Both the position numbers and the translations under genes were made by a program. Source: JANXXV01 sp038230275 (GTDB lineage: Bacteria > Acidobacteriota > Terriglobia > Bryobacterales > Bryobacteraceae). Taken from it: a stretch of 31,281 nt of DNA. Shown here piece after piece: positions 24,587 through 31,281 of this stretch (position 1 is the first letter of the stretch; every line of letters starts with the position of its first letter). The notes beneath the pieces are model-generated. The model did no database searches, was not told the DNA's origin, and was given only the letters and a program-made list of their open reading frames with translations. The stretch lies in NCBI GenBank assembly GCA_038230275.1, contig JBBRNO010000074.1, forward strand, positions 1 through 31,281, in the 5' to 3' direction.

Positions 24587-25364
24587 CTTTCATCTCTTTG
24601 AAAATATCGTCCTTCACCGAATCATACGACGCTTGTGTGATGGACTCGGCGCGGACTACGACGTAGCCATTCGCCTGCTTGAGAGGGTCGCTGACGTCCC
24701 CTTGCTTCATGGCAAGCACCGCCGCCTTCACATTTTCCGGCACGTTGGTGCTGCCGGGTCTGACTCCGATGCCGAGGTCGCCATCGTGGCTGAGCGTGCC
24801 CGGATCTTCGGAGTGCTCCTTCACCAGCTTCACGAAGTCCACTCCACTGCGGGCCAGATTTACCACCGACTCGGCCTTCGCTTTGGCGGCCGCTTCGGTG
24901 AGCGGTTTCTTGCCGTTTGCATCGGCGACCGGAGCCGCCGCGTAGGGGATGAAGATCATCTTGACCTTCGTCTCCTTGTACTTTTCGATGTTCGCGTCGT
25001 AGTACTTCTTCTGGTCGGCGGGCATGATGGGGAGTGAGTTCTTGTACTCATTCACCTGCGCCTGCACGATAATCTGACGGCGCATTTCGGCGATCTGTTC
25101 CTTGTACGGACTCTTCTCGGCAACCTTCGCTTTCTCGGCCATCTCCGCGATCAGGTCGAACATGGCGTACTCTTCGAGAAATGCCTTGGGGTCGCGGTGC
25201 GCCATCTGCTGCCGCACTGGCGAGAGCGGAGAGAGCAGCCGGTCGATGTCGGCTGCGGTGTACGACTTGCCGTTTACTACGGCGACCACCGTTTCCGGCT
25301 TAATAGCTTCCTGCGCCAAGGCAGGCAAAAGACACAGGAATAGAGACAGGCAACAAATTTTCAT
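24498..25364 (-). CDS. Secreted parvulin-type peptidyl-prolyl isomerase (PpiC/SurA-like)
   Basis: A 288-residue protein with a signal peptide (MKICCLSLFLCLLPALAQ). An N-terminal SurA-like helical region begins VVAVVNGKSYTAADIDRLL, followed by helices EEYAMFDLIAEMAEKAKVAEKSPYKEQI. The rotamase domain occupies about 130-235: FIPYAAAP, VKEHSEDPGTLSHDGDLGIGVRPGSTNVPENVKAAVLAMKQGDVSDPLKQANGYVVVRAES-type region (PPIC blocks DGDLG and GYVVV). It catalyses prolyl isomerisation and chaperones outer-membrane proteins in the periplasm. The 3' end overlaps the HExxH gene by 65-89 nt. It starts 27 nt after the acetylesterase gene. Confidence 0.9.
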   Translation of the reverse strand: MKICCLSLFLCLLPALAQEAIKPETVVAVVNGKSYTAADIDRLLSPLSPVRQQMAHRDPKAFLEEYAMFDLIAEMAEKAKVAEKSPYKEQIAEMRRQIIVQAQVNEYKNSLPIMPADQKKYYDANIEKYKETKVKMIFIPYAAAPVADANGKKPLTEAAAKAKAESVVNLARSGVDFVKLVKEHSEDPGTLSHDGDLGIGVRPGSTNVPENVKAAVLAMKQGDVSDPLKQANGYVVVRAESITQASYDSVKDDIFKEMKDAEVRKLVDETRKKATVKIENSAYFGPRK

Positions 25365-25391
25365 GGGGATTTACCCACAGTTTACCATGCG

Positions 25392-26828
25392 TTATTGGAT
25401 GGGCATGGGGCCGAACACCGGTGCGGTCATGCCCGCTGAGTCGCGCAAATTGCAGTACGGGTCCTTGCCGAAACCGTAGTGCAAGACGGCGCCCTCCGGC
25501 AGTTGATTGGCGAAAACCAAGAGGATGGCCGAGGGGTTCGCAGGATCGACGATGGTCTTGAACACGGCGGTCAAAGGTTCACCTTGGGCAGAGTGAATGG
25601 AGAATCCGCTGATGCGGCCGTCCGATTCCAGGCGGCCGTTTACGTCCGAGTACGTCACGCGCAGGAAGCTGGTGTTGGGATGGATGCCGGGCTCCACCTT
25701 GGCTGAAAGCGGACGCGGCCCGCGTTTCAAGCTGCCCTGCGCCAGGATGGCGAATTGCTTGCCGAGACGCTTATGATCCTGCGTGCCGACGTGGATGCCG
25801 TCGTCGAGCGAAGCGTCAATGGCGGCGATCATGCCGGTGTGCGGAATGGACAGTTCAGCCAGTCGCTGCGCCTCTTGCACCTGGTTCCATTCGGCGATGT
25901 TTTGCGTGTTGATGAACCGGCCGAGCTGCACGTAATAGAACGGCAGATCCGGCTGGCCGAAGTCCGAGCGGATGGCTGCGATCAGTTCCGCAAATTTCTG
26001 CGCGAACACGGGGGCGGCTTTGGGGTTGGCGTCCGACTCGCCTTGATACCAGAGAACTCCAGCGACCTTGCCTCCGATTACGCCGACTCGCCGAATCATG
26101 CCGCCGTAGAGCGAATCGCTGCCGCGATCACGGAGGGCGGGGTCCCATTGCGCCATGGAAGTTCCGCCGTGTGCGCAGGGGATCAGCCCGATGGGCACTC
26201 CGTTCTTACGGAGCATTTCGGCGGCGAAGGGAAGGGCGAGGCCGGCACCCTTCTTCCGCTTCTCGTTGTATCTGGTTAGGGCATCGCCTTCGGTGCGTAC
26301 CGGTTCCTGGTCCGCGTTACGCGGCCAATGGACTCGATCCACGGCACTTACCAGAGTATGGAGCGGTTCTCTGGCGAGCAGCCAGGTGTCGGTCAGGTCG
26401 AAGCTGTGAATCTTGGGGTCGGAGGGCTGAAGGTCCACCATATCGCCAACCCCTTCCATATTGGATTGGCCGGCCAGGACCCAGAGATCGCCCACTAAGA
26501 TATCGTCGAACGCGGTTACCGGAGCCGATCCGGAGCGGACCTCTACTTTATACGGGCCGCCCATGGGGATACCCGAGATGTCCGCGGTCCATGCCCCGTT
26601 TTGCACCGTGCCCGCCGAACTCCAGTCGCGGAGGACGCGACGTCCGGCGCTGACGCGCGCCTGAACCGGCTTGCCGTCGAGCCCGGAAGCGGAGCCCACA
26701 AGCTTGGCATTGGCTTTGTTCGTGCTATCCCGCTGAAGGACTTGTTGGGATGCGAGGCCACCGGCCACCCGGAGTTCTTCCGCCGAAGTGAGGGCGCAGA
26801 GGGAGAGGAAAAGGACGAAGGGCTTCAT
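25392..26828 (-). CDS. Secreted sialate O-acetylesterase-like (SASA) carbohydrate esterase
   Basis: A 478-residue SGNH-type esterase with a signal peptide (MKPFVLFLSLCALTSAEE). After an N-terminal Ig-like region, the nucleophile motif is GDLWVLAGQSNMEG with Ser122, and GVLWYQGESDANPKAA carries the conserved QGESD block. The C-terminal catalytic Asp/His lie in SLDDGIHVGTQDHKRLG. Members remove O-acetyl groups from sialic acids or acetylated plant glycans such as xylan and pectin. In a soil bacterium plant-glycan use is the simpler guess. It lies between the BON protein and the PPIase genes in the envelope operon. Confidence 0.9.
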   Translation of the reverse strand: MKPFVLFLSLCALTSAEELRVAGGLASQQVLQRDSTNKANAKLVGSASGLDGKPVQARVSAGRRVLRDWSSAGTVQNGAWTADISGIPMGGPYKVEVRSGSAPVTAFDDILVGDLWVLAGQSNMEGVGDMVDLQPSDPKIHSFDLTDTWLLAREPLHTLVSAVDRVHWPRNADQEPVRTEGDALTRYNEKRKKGAGLALPFAAEMLRKNGVPIGLIPCAHGGTSMAQWDPALRDRGSDSLYGGMIRRVGVIGGKVAGVLWYQGESDANPKAAPVFAQKFAELIAAIRSDFGQPDLPFYYVQLGRFINTQNIAEWNQVQEAQRLAELSIPHTGMIAAIDASLDDGIHVGTQDHKRLGKQFAILAQGSLKRGPRPLSAKVEPGIHPNTSFLRVTYSDVNGRLESDGRISGFSIHSAQGEPLTAVFKTIVDPANPSAILLVFANQLPEGAVLHYGFGKDPYCNLRDSAGMTAPVFGPMPIQ

Positions 26829-26861
26829 GTGATCTTCGATTTTACATGAAGCCGGGGTTGC

Positions 26862-27236
26862 TTAGATGCGCTTGACCTCGGCTTTTTTGCGGCCCTTCTC
26901 CAGATTGGAGGCCGCGCGTTGACGGGCGTTCTCGCTGATCTGGACTTTGTTTACGACCTGGATCGCACCGCCGGTTCTGGCCATGCGGGTGGCCGAGCCT
27001 TTGTGTTGGATGATGTCCGTCTTGCCTTCGATGGTCGCTACTCCGTTTTGTACTTTTACGGTGAACTTTTCGGGGGCGATTTTCGATTTGGCGTACTTGG
27101 CGCGGATATTCTGCTCGATGGTGGCGTCGGAAAGCTGTGGCTTGGCGGCTGCTTTCGGGGCGGCTTTCGGAGTGTCCGCCGCGAAGGCGCAGAGGGAAAG
27201 GGCTAATAGCGGGAGAGCTCTGGATAGTAGGGTCAT
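26862..27236 (-). CDS. Secreted BON-domain protein
   Basis: A 124-residue protein starting at ATG 27236, where a signal peptide begins (MTLLSRALPLLALSLCAFAAD); the longer open frame to 27284 is not needed. A spacer rich in Lys, Ala and Pro (TPKAAPKAAAKP) leads into a BON domain (LSDATIEQNIRAKYAKSKIAPEKFTVKVQNGVATIEGKT-type region, then IQVVNKVQI). BON domains bind phospholipid or envelope components. Ends with a Lys/Arg-rich tail. It is the first gene of the eight-gene minus-strand run and may support envelope stability. Confidence 0.82.
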   Translation of the reverse strand: MTLLSRALPLLALSLCAFAADTPKAAPKAAAKPQLSDATIEQNIRAKYAKSKIAPEKFTVKVQNGVATIEGKTDIIQHKGSATRMARTGGAIQVVNKVQISENARQRAASNLEKGRKKAEVKRI

Positions 27237-27320
27237 GGTTTGGTGTCCAGTGACTAAGTGCGGGCTGGACGGGAATGTTCGCACAGATTTTTAGCTGGCG
27301 CCAGTACTTGGTTTTGCCGT

Positions 27321-27416
27321 TTTGCGAAACAGAGCCAATTCCTGCCGGGGAGGAGAATTGGCTTTGTTCGTGCGATTGGGAATCGGGAATCCCGTTTTTG
27401 CGAAACACAGCCAATT
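27321..27416. repeat. Composite REP-like repeat between the BON gene and the 516-residue gene
   Basis: The 20-nt unit TTTGCGAAACAGAGCCAATT (27321-27340) recurs at 27397-27416 with one change (CAGAG to CACAG). Between them lies an inverted partial copy (AATTGGCTTTGTTCG at 27356-27370). The first unit and the inverted copy form a 9-bp perfect stem (AGCCAATTC 27333-27341 with GAATTGGCT 27355-27363). A second small hairpin CGGGAATCCCG (27384-27394) sits inside. The last unit ends one base before the stop codon of the 516-residue gene. The arrangement is typical of dispersed palindromic elements in large acidobacterial and planctomycete genomes; other copies cannot be checked here. Confidence 0.75.
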
Positions 27417-28967
27417 TTAGGCTGCCAGCCTGCGCTTTACGCCTGATTCGTCTCGCATTACGCCGCTTAGGGCGCTAGAGGCTTCCATTAAGAGGGGGAG
27501 CGCCAGGTCGCCGCAGTCGAGTGTGGGGTGAATTCGTTTTGTGCGGTAATTGAGGGCGCTGGCAAAGTCAGCGGCGTAGCGGGCGATTCCTTCGGCGGTG
27601 TGTTGCGGGTGGCTGGTCATGCGGTAGCGAAATTCGTGGCCGATCATGCCGAATTGGATGAAGCATTCGATGATGGTGGACTCGGCCGCCATGATCCGGT
27701 GGAGGTTGTGCTGGCGCGTGGCTACCGCGCCGACGATGTCACGCGAGAAGATTCGTTGATAGTGACGAGCCAGATCGGAATCAACGAGAACCTCCTGGAT
27801 GCGATCAAGTTCGGCGGGTATGGCCAGATTCGCGGTCTTATAGAAGCGCTTCATGGAGACAGGGTTTTGGAATTCGTAGTTCAGTTCGGTACGCGTCCGT
27901 CCCAGGTAGGGACGGCTGCATTTGTATACCAGCATGGCGTGCGAATCGGCCAAGCGGGCGTAGCGTTCGGGCTTGCTGAACCAGAGGCGGGGAAGTTCTT
28001 CCCGCAAAACGCGCTGCACGGCGAGAGCGATTTGGCCATAGGCGGCGGTGTAGGTGGTGTCCCGGTCGCCGGGGGCGTCAAACCAACTGGTCAGATAGCT
28101 GGCTGGGATCTGCCGCGTGGCCGTGTGGCCAGATTCGCCGGGCGCGCCGGTGTGGACTAACCTGGCCCCGGCGATGGAACTGGTTTTGCTGGAAGCGGCG
28201 AAGCCGGCCAAGCGTAGCATACCCTCCATGACTCGGTGTTCCGGCCAGCCGACGAAGATCTGGCCGGCTTCGTTGCATCGAATGGAGGAGCGCTGGAGGG
28301 CGGCGGCGGGCGATTTCCAGTCTCTGCGGTCCAGTTGTGGGAGATAAAGTTCGATGCTCGCGGACGGCGACAAGAAGGCGCTGAGGTTTCCATGGCGGCA
28401 TTCGGTATTGGAACCGGATTGAAAGATCATGGAGAAATCTCCGTCTACGGCGCGCAGCCAGGCTTCGTGGCCCTTCCGTATATCGGAGAAAGAGACATCG
28501 AGCAGAGCCTCATGACTGGGATATTCTTCCATGATGCGTCTACATTCGGCGCTGTACTGGGCCTGCAAACTTTCGGGCACAAGGCGGTAGATCTCGTCAC
28601 GAACGGCGGTCTGTAGATATAGGGTCCTCAGCAGCGGGTCGGCATCGGTTGCGACCGGAAACTCGACGCCTGCCTCGATCGCGATGTCCGGGGGGCGAAG
28701 GGCGGCCATTTTATAAACTTCAAGGCGGATCCGGCCGGTCGCGTCGATGGACTTGCAGATGCGGAAGTCGGCTTGGATAGCGATTTTCAGGATGGCGGAG
28801 CAGGGCGATTTCAGGCGGGTTCCCAGCTCTCCTACGACTTCGCGCATATTGACGCGGCGCACCCAATGAAGAACGAAGGCGCATTCCACCGGGACTTCGA
28901 GTTGCAGGCAGGCGATGTGCGCGGACTGGGATGTGGACGCCGCTATCGGACGAGTGTCTTGGTTCAT
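27417..28967 (-). CDS. Unassigned 516-residue protein
   Basis: No domain of this protein is known to me. It starts at ATG 28967 with AAAGGAGG about 10 nt upstream, so translation is well supported. There is no signal peptide or transmembrane helix. The first about 90 residues look like a mixed alpha/beta region (VPVECAFVLHWVRRVNMREVVGELGTRL), the middle part contains many Trp/Tyr/Arg residues (SYLTSWFDAPGDRDTTYTAAYGQI; LWFSKPERYARLADSHAMLVYKCSRPYLGRTRTELNYEF-type region), and the C-terminal half has helical stretches with AELDRIQEVLVDSDLARHYQRIF and HRIMAAESTIIECFIQFGMIGHEF. It is cytosolic and probably single-gene, with the repeat element directly after its stop. It may be a lineage-specific protein. 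Confidence 0.8.
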   Translation of the reverse strand: MNQDTRPIAASTSQSAHIACLQLEVPVECAFVLHWVRRVNMREVVGELGTRLKSPCSAILKIAIQADFRICKSIDATGRIRLEVYKMAALRPPDIAIEAGVEFPVATDADPLLRTLYLQTAVRDEIYRLVPESLQAQYSAECRRIMEEYPSHEALLDVSFSDIRKGHEAWLRAVDGDFSMIFQSGSNTECRHGNLSAFLSPSASIELYLPQLDRRDWKSPAAALQRSSIRCNEAGQIFVGWPEHRVMEGMLRLAGFAASSKTSSIAGARLVHTGAPGESGHTATRQIPASYLTSWFDAPGDRDTTYTAAYGQIALAVQRVLREELPRLWFSKPERYARLADSHAMLVYKCSRPYLGRTRTELNYEFQNPVSMKRFYKTANLAIPAELDRIQEVLVDSDLARHYQRIFSRDIVGAVATRQHNLHRIMAAESTIIECFIQFGMIGHEFRYRMTSHPQHTAEGIARYAADFASALNYRTKRIHPTLDCGDLALPLLMEASSALSGVMRDESGVKRRLAA

Positions 28968-28992
28968 TTCCTATGAACCTCCTTTTCTGGCT

Positions 28993-29015
28993 CGAGTATA
29001 GAGAGCGGTTACTCG
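28993..29015 (-). promoter_or_regulatory. Inverted repeat over a possible -10 box upstream of the 516-residue gene
   Basis: CGAGTA (28993-28998) and TACTCG (29010-29015) form a 6-bp inverted repeat 25 nt upstream of ATG 28967. The minus strand there contains TATACT, a good -10 box, which overlaps one arm. No convincing -35 is seen. It looks like an operator overlapping a promoter. The rest of 28968-29207 shows only T/G-rich sequence with no gene. Confidence 0.35.
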
Positions 29016-29207
29016 AAAACGGACTATGAGGTTGCGGTTTGGGCCGGGCTGAGCGGGGTAGGTGGTTGATTGTACGGTGGATAGACGGCTGGAAAATAAA
29101 TATCGAACTTCGGTGACTGGGTTTTTTGGCGGGTTGGAAAATGGGGAGTGTGGTGGTTCTTAGGGTGATTCCCGACGGAGCGGGCTCGGATTCCAAGCGT
29201 TATTAGC

Positions 29208-30044
29208 TTACCGGGCCTGGCGGACGGATCGGCGTTTACGCAACCCGATACCGCCAACCAAGCAGCCCAATGCCAGCAATCCAGCAGATGCCGGTTCCGG
29301 GACGCCGGCGACATTGGCGGCATTGCAGCCGCCCACCACCGTCTGGCCGGCCAAGGTGTTCGCCGTCTCTGCGAATACGCACCCGTTGATGGTGCCGGCG
29401 AGCACTCCACTGCCCCCAGGGTTGGCCGACATGGTGAAGCTGGATCCTGCCAGAATGTTTCCGTCAAAGGTGACCGCTCCGCCGCCAGAGCTGATTGTCG
29501 CGTCCCGGCCAACAATCCAGTAAATGTTACTTGCCAACGCCCCGTTTGTCAGGTTGAACGAAAGGGGACCATTTACCACGAAGTCTCGAGTTGTTTTTAT
29601 GATAAAAACTTCGCTGCTGTCGAACTGGGCGTCGAAAGTCAAAGTAATGTTCGCCGTAGTAACGACATCGGTCAGCCCGAAAGTGAATACATTGTTGCCG
29701 AGGAACGAACGGTTCGTGGTGAGATCGGTCACCGACTGGGTAGGCGGCGTGCTCACGTCGCTTGCAGCATTGTTGAACGCCAACAGAAAGTCGTTGTATG
29801 CCGCTACGACGGTGGGGTCGCTGGGGGCCGTGTAAACGGTGCCGGTGGAGGTGCCGGGCGGGAAGCCGGTGATTGTCGTTTTGGCTCCGACATTGCCAAA
29901 GGCGAGTGAGGTTCCGGTGTTTGAGATCGTATCGCCGAGTAATGAGAAAGAGGCGGCGGAACCCAAATTCGGTGCGATTGTGGATCCAAAAACCGGAAAG
30001 ACCATTGCTACAGCTGATACAGCACAAAGAAAATACGCGCGCAT
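29208..30044 (-). CDS. Ice-binding-like (DUF3494) secreted protein with PEP-CTERM sorting tail
   Basis: A 278-residue protein. Signal peptide MRAYFLCAVSAVAMVFPVFGS. The mature part matches the DUF3494 ice-binding-like fold: NLGSAASFSLLGDTISNTGTSLAFGNVGAKTTITGFPPG (about 26-64), the AAYNDFLLAFNNAASD helix, ITLTFDAQFDSSEVFIIKTTRDF, and ASNIYWIVGRDATISSG...GNILAGSSFTMSA near 171-207. These blocks recur in the family. It ends GVPEPASAGLLALGCLVGGIGLRKRR, a PEP-CTERM signal (VPEP at 248-251, hydrophobic helix, basic tail), so exosortase would process it. SD GGAGG precedes ATG 30044. The combination suggests a surface or EPS-associated adhesin-like or ice-interacting protein; true ice binding is unproven. 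Confidence 0.85.
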   Translation of the reverse strand: MRAYFLCAVSAVAMVFPVFGSTIAPNLGSAASFSLLGDTISNTGTSLAFGNVGAKTTITGFPPGTSTGTVYTAPSDPTVVAAYNDFLLAFNNAASDVSTPPTQSVTDLTTNRSFLGNNVFTFGLTDVVTTANITLTFDAQFDSSEVFIIKTTRDFVVNGPLSFNLTNGALASNIYWIVGRDATISSGGGAVTFDGNILAGSSFTMSANPGGSGVLAGTINGCVFAETANTLAGQTVVGGCNAANVAGVPEPASAGLLALGCLVGGIGLRKRRSVRQAR

Positions 30045-30290
30045 AATTCCTCCGTTCGCTCTAGGGCTTCGTACACCCCGACGCCAGCAAGGACAGGATT
30101 GCTCACATCGCTCTGAATTGTGCCAGAGAGAAGCATCCCGAGTTTATGCCCGATTGATAACATATGTCAAATTAATTCTGATAGCGTAGTACTTTGTTGT
30201 GAAATAAGTATTATATTTGACCTAATGCAAGCCGGTGAATATTCCGATAGAGGACCGGGCGTAGCTTCGCGCATTGGGTGATTGAGTAAT

Positions 30291-30313
30291 CCATCGACTA
30301 GCGGCGTCGATGG
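30291..30313 (-). other. Hairpin spanning the stop codon of the DUF4365 gene
   Basis: CCATCGAC (30291-30298) and GTCGATGG (30306-30313) form a perfect 8-bp stem with a 7-nt loop that contains most of the TAG stop codon. No T run follows on the minus strand, so it is not a classical terminator, but it could stabilise the 3' end of the transcript. The adjacent stretch 30045-30290 is comparatively AT-rich and shows no gene. Confidence 0.4.
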
Positions 30314-31281
30314 TCGAGGGACTTTTCGCGCCAGCGGCGCACGCTCATGACGTCGAAACGTTCGGCCTCGAAGACGATCTGCTTGACTGGCTTCTGGCCG
30401 TCGTTGGTGGCGCGCTTTAGCCACTCGCGTACTTCCATCCAACGGACTTCGCCGCCGGAATTGCGGATCACCAGCATTACGGGAACCGGTTGGCCCATCC
30501 AGTAGCGGACGTGGCGTTCGTCTTTGATGGGGAAGAGTTCCGCGCCGTCTGCTTTTCGCGGGCGCAGGTAGGAGTCGCCGGACTTGAGCTGGAGATAGAG
30601 CTTACGGCCGGTGGCCTCGCCGTTGTCATCCTTGAATTCGATTTCCATGTCGATACCGTGGTCGCTCACGTTGAATTCCCGGCAGACTTGTCCGGCTAGC
30701 GCGACGGTGGATGTTACTTCACCCACCAGAACGCGTTCCTTGCTCTCGTTATCGAGCATGATCGCCGATTGCTCCTGCAGATCTCGCACTTGTTGCTGAA
30801 TCGCCGGGCTGGCGAACGTCTGCTCCAGGTCATCCCATAACGGCACGCGCTTTTCGCAATTCACGCAAAGGATGGTTGGCGGTTCTGTCTTGTTGAGCCA
30901 ATTCGTAAACCGTCCGCCCGCGGCCTGGTCTGGGGACTTTTTCTCCAGCCACGCTGCCAGCCGTTGCATGGCCACTTCCCGATTGCCCACCGACGTACCG
31001 CAATGGGGGCATACGTAGTGCCGCAGCCGGATCACGTGGTGCGCTTTCTGCACCAGATGCTCGTGGACGTAGCGGCTGAAGATGATCTTCTCCTCCACGG
31101 GGATGGCCGGCTCGAAATACACTTCCAACTCGCCTGTGCCTTCGGCGCGGCGTTCCAGCCTGACTCCCATTTGCTTGCCGGTCAGCGTCTTGAAGTCCGC
31201 GGCGTAGCGCCAGAGTTTGTCCTGAAGGAATGGCTTTGTATGATGCAGCCGGACCACCAGCGTGGCGTAGATGTCGTCAAG
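30298..31281 (-). CDS. C-terminal part of a large STAND/ROCO-type protein with zinc ribbon and DUF4365 domain (5' end outside window)
   Basis: The frame is open at the window edge (LDDIYATL precedes the GTG at 31257), so this is a fragment of about 327 residues. The first part (IYATLVVRLHHTKPFLQDKLWRYAADF, then VYFEPAIPVEEKIIFSRYVHEHLVQK) resembles, from memory, the segment seen after the NTPase/COR-like region of large STAND or ROCO-type proteins. Next is a four-Cys zinc ribbon (CPHC at 83-86, CVNC at 131-134, numbered from 31257). The end is a DUF4365 domain: VSDHGIDMEIEFKDDNGEATGRKLYLQLKSGDSYL, with D203, E205/E207 and Q223-x-K225 matching a PD-(D/E)XK nuclease core. Proteins of this type are often linked to defence or regulated cell death; the sensor and NTPase would lie beyond the edge. 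Confidence 0.75.
   Translation of the reverse strand, partial: LDDIYATLVVRLHHTKPFLQDKLWRYAADFKTLTGKQMGVRLERRAEGTGELEVYFEPAIPVEEKIIFSRYVHEHLVQKAHHVIRLRHYVCPHCGTSVGNREVAMQRLAAWLEKKSPDQAAGGRFTNWLNKTEPPTILCVNCEKRVPLWDDLEQTFASPAIQQQVRDLQEQSAIMLDNESKERVLVGEVTSTVALAGQVCREFNVSDHGIDMEIEFKDDNGEATGRKLYLQLKSGDSYLRPRKADGAELFPIKDERHVRYWMGQPVPVMLVIRNSGGEVRWMEVREWLKRATNDGQKPVKQIVFEAERFDVMSVRRWREKSLDHRRR

Noticed and set aside
1..31281. Search for CRISPR arrays, tRNAs, rRNAs and insertion sequences
   Set aside because: No regularly spaced repeats, cloverleaf-like sequences, rRNA-like sequence or transposase ORFs were seen by eye; a program search could still find a divergent one.

Overview
The window is a dense, GC-rich bacterial chromosome segment with no rRNA, tRNA, CRISPR array or insertion sequence that I can see. 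The gene content (PIG-L deacetylase with an SSS symporter, Tat-exported sugar-isomerase-like TIM barrel, split glycine decarboxylase, OmpA lipoprotein, PEP-CTERM protein, a VapB-like antitoxin ending in a RESIYPDR-type tail) suggests a Gram-negative soil acidobacterium, probably near Bryobacterales/Solibacter. That assignment is an inference from gene families, not a database result.

Layout. 1-1137: the 3' end of ubiE/menG, immediately followed by a convergent VapBC-type toxin-antitoxin pair, then a second copy of the ubiE 3' end; the TA pair sits between two in-frame direct copies of 22 nt (one mismatch). 1141-2061: a Tat-exported TIM-barrel sugar isomerase-like gene interrupted by an in-frame TGA. 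2058-4619 (-): a probable operon of ACS-family MFS transporter, secreted cupin-like protein and 3-hydroxyacyl-CoA dehydrogenase, divergent from glgC (4733-5986). 6001-10342 (-): PIG-L deacetylase, a 41-residue membrane protein and an SSS symporter, joined by two ATGA stop/start overlaps. 10520-13841 (+): NtrC-type sigma-54 activator and its histidine kinase. 14084-14845 (-): OmpA-like lipoprotein with a good -24/-12 (sigma-54) promoter and an upstream palindrome, a plausible target of that two-component pair.

15063-19363 (+): complete glycine cleavage set gcvT-gcvH-gcvPA-gcvPB, followed closely by a GT39/ArnT-like membrane glycosyltransferase (to 21251). 21237-27236 (-): a tightly packed eight-gene envelope/periplasm run (transcribed BON-domain protein, sialate O-acetylesterase-like protein, parvulin PPIase, HExxH protein, TlpA-like thioredoxin lipoprotein, DsbD-alpha-like protein, GT9 glycosyltransferase, NHL-repeat protein), containing two unusually long out-of-phase overlaps. 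27321-27416: a small palindromic/direct repeat element. 27417-28967 (-): a 516-residue protein I cannot assign. 29208-30044 (-): an ice-binding-like (DUF3494) protein with a PEP-CTERM sorting tail. 30298-31281 (-): the C-terminal part of a large protein of the STAND/ROCO kind ending in a zinc ribbon and a DUF4365 (PD-(D/E)XK-like) domain, probably a defence/conflict protein cut by the window edge.

No intergenic stretch exceeds 300 bases. The most interesting items are the TA cassette flanked by duplicated ubiE ends, the small protein coupled to the PIG-L/SSS operon, the predicted sigma-54 circuit, the DUF3494-PEP-CTERM protein and the truncated DUF4365 protein.
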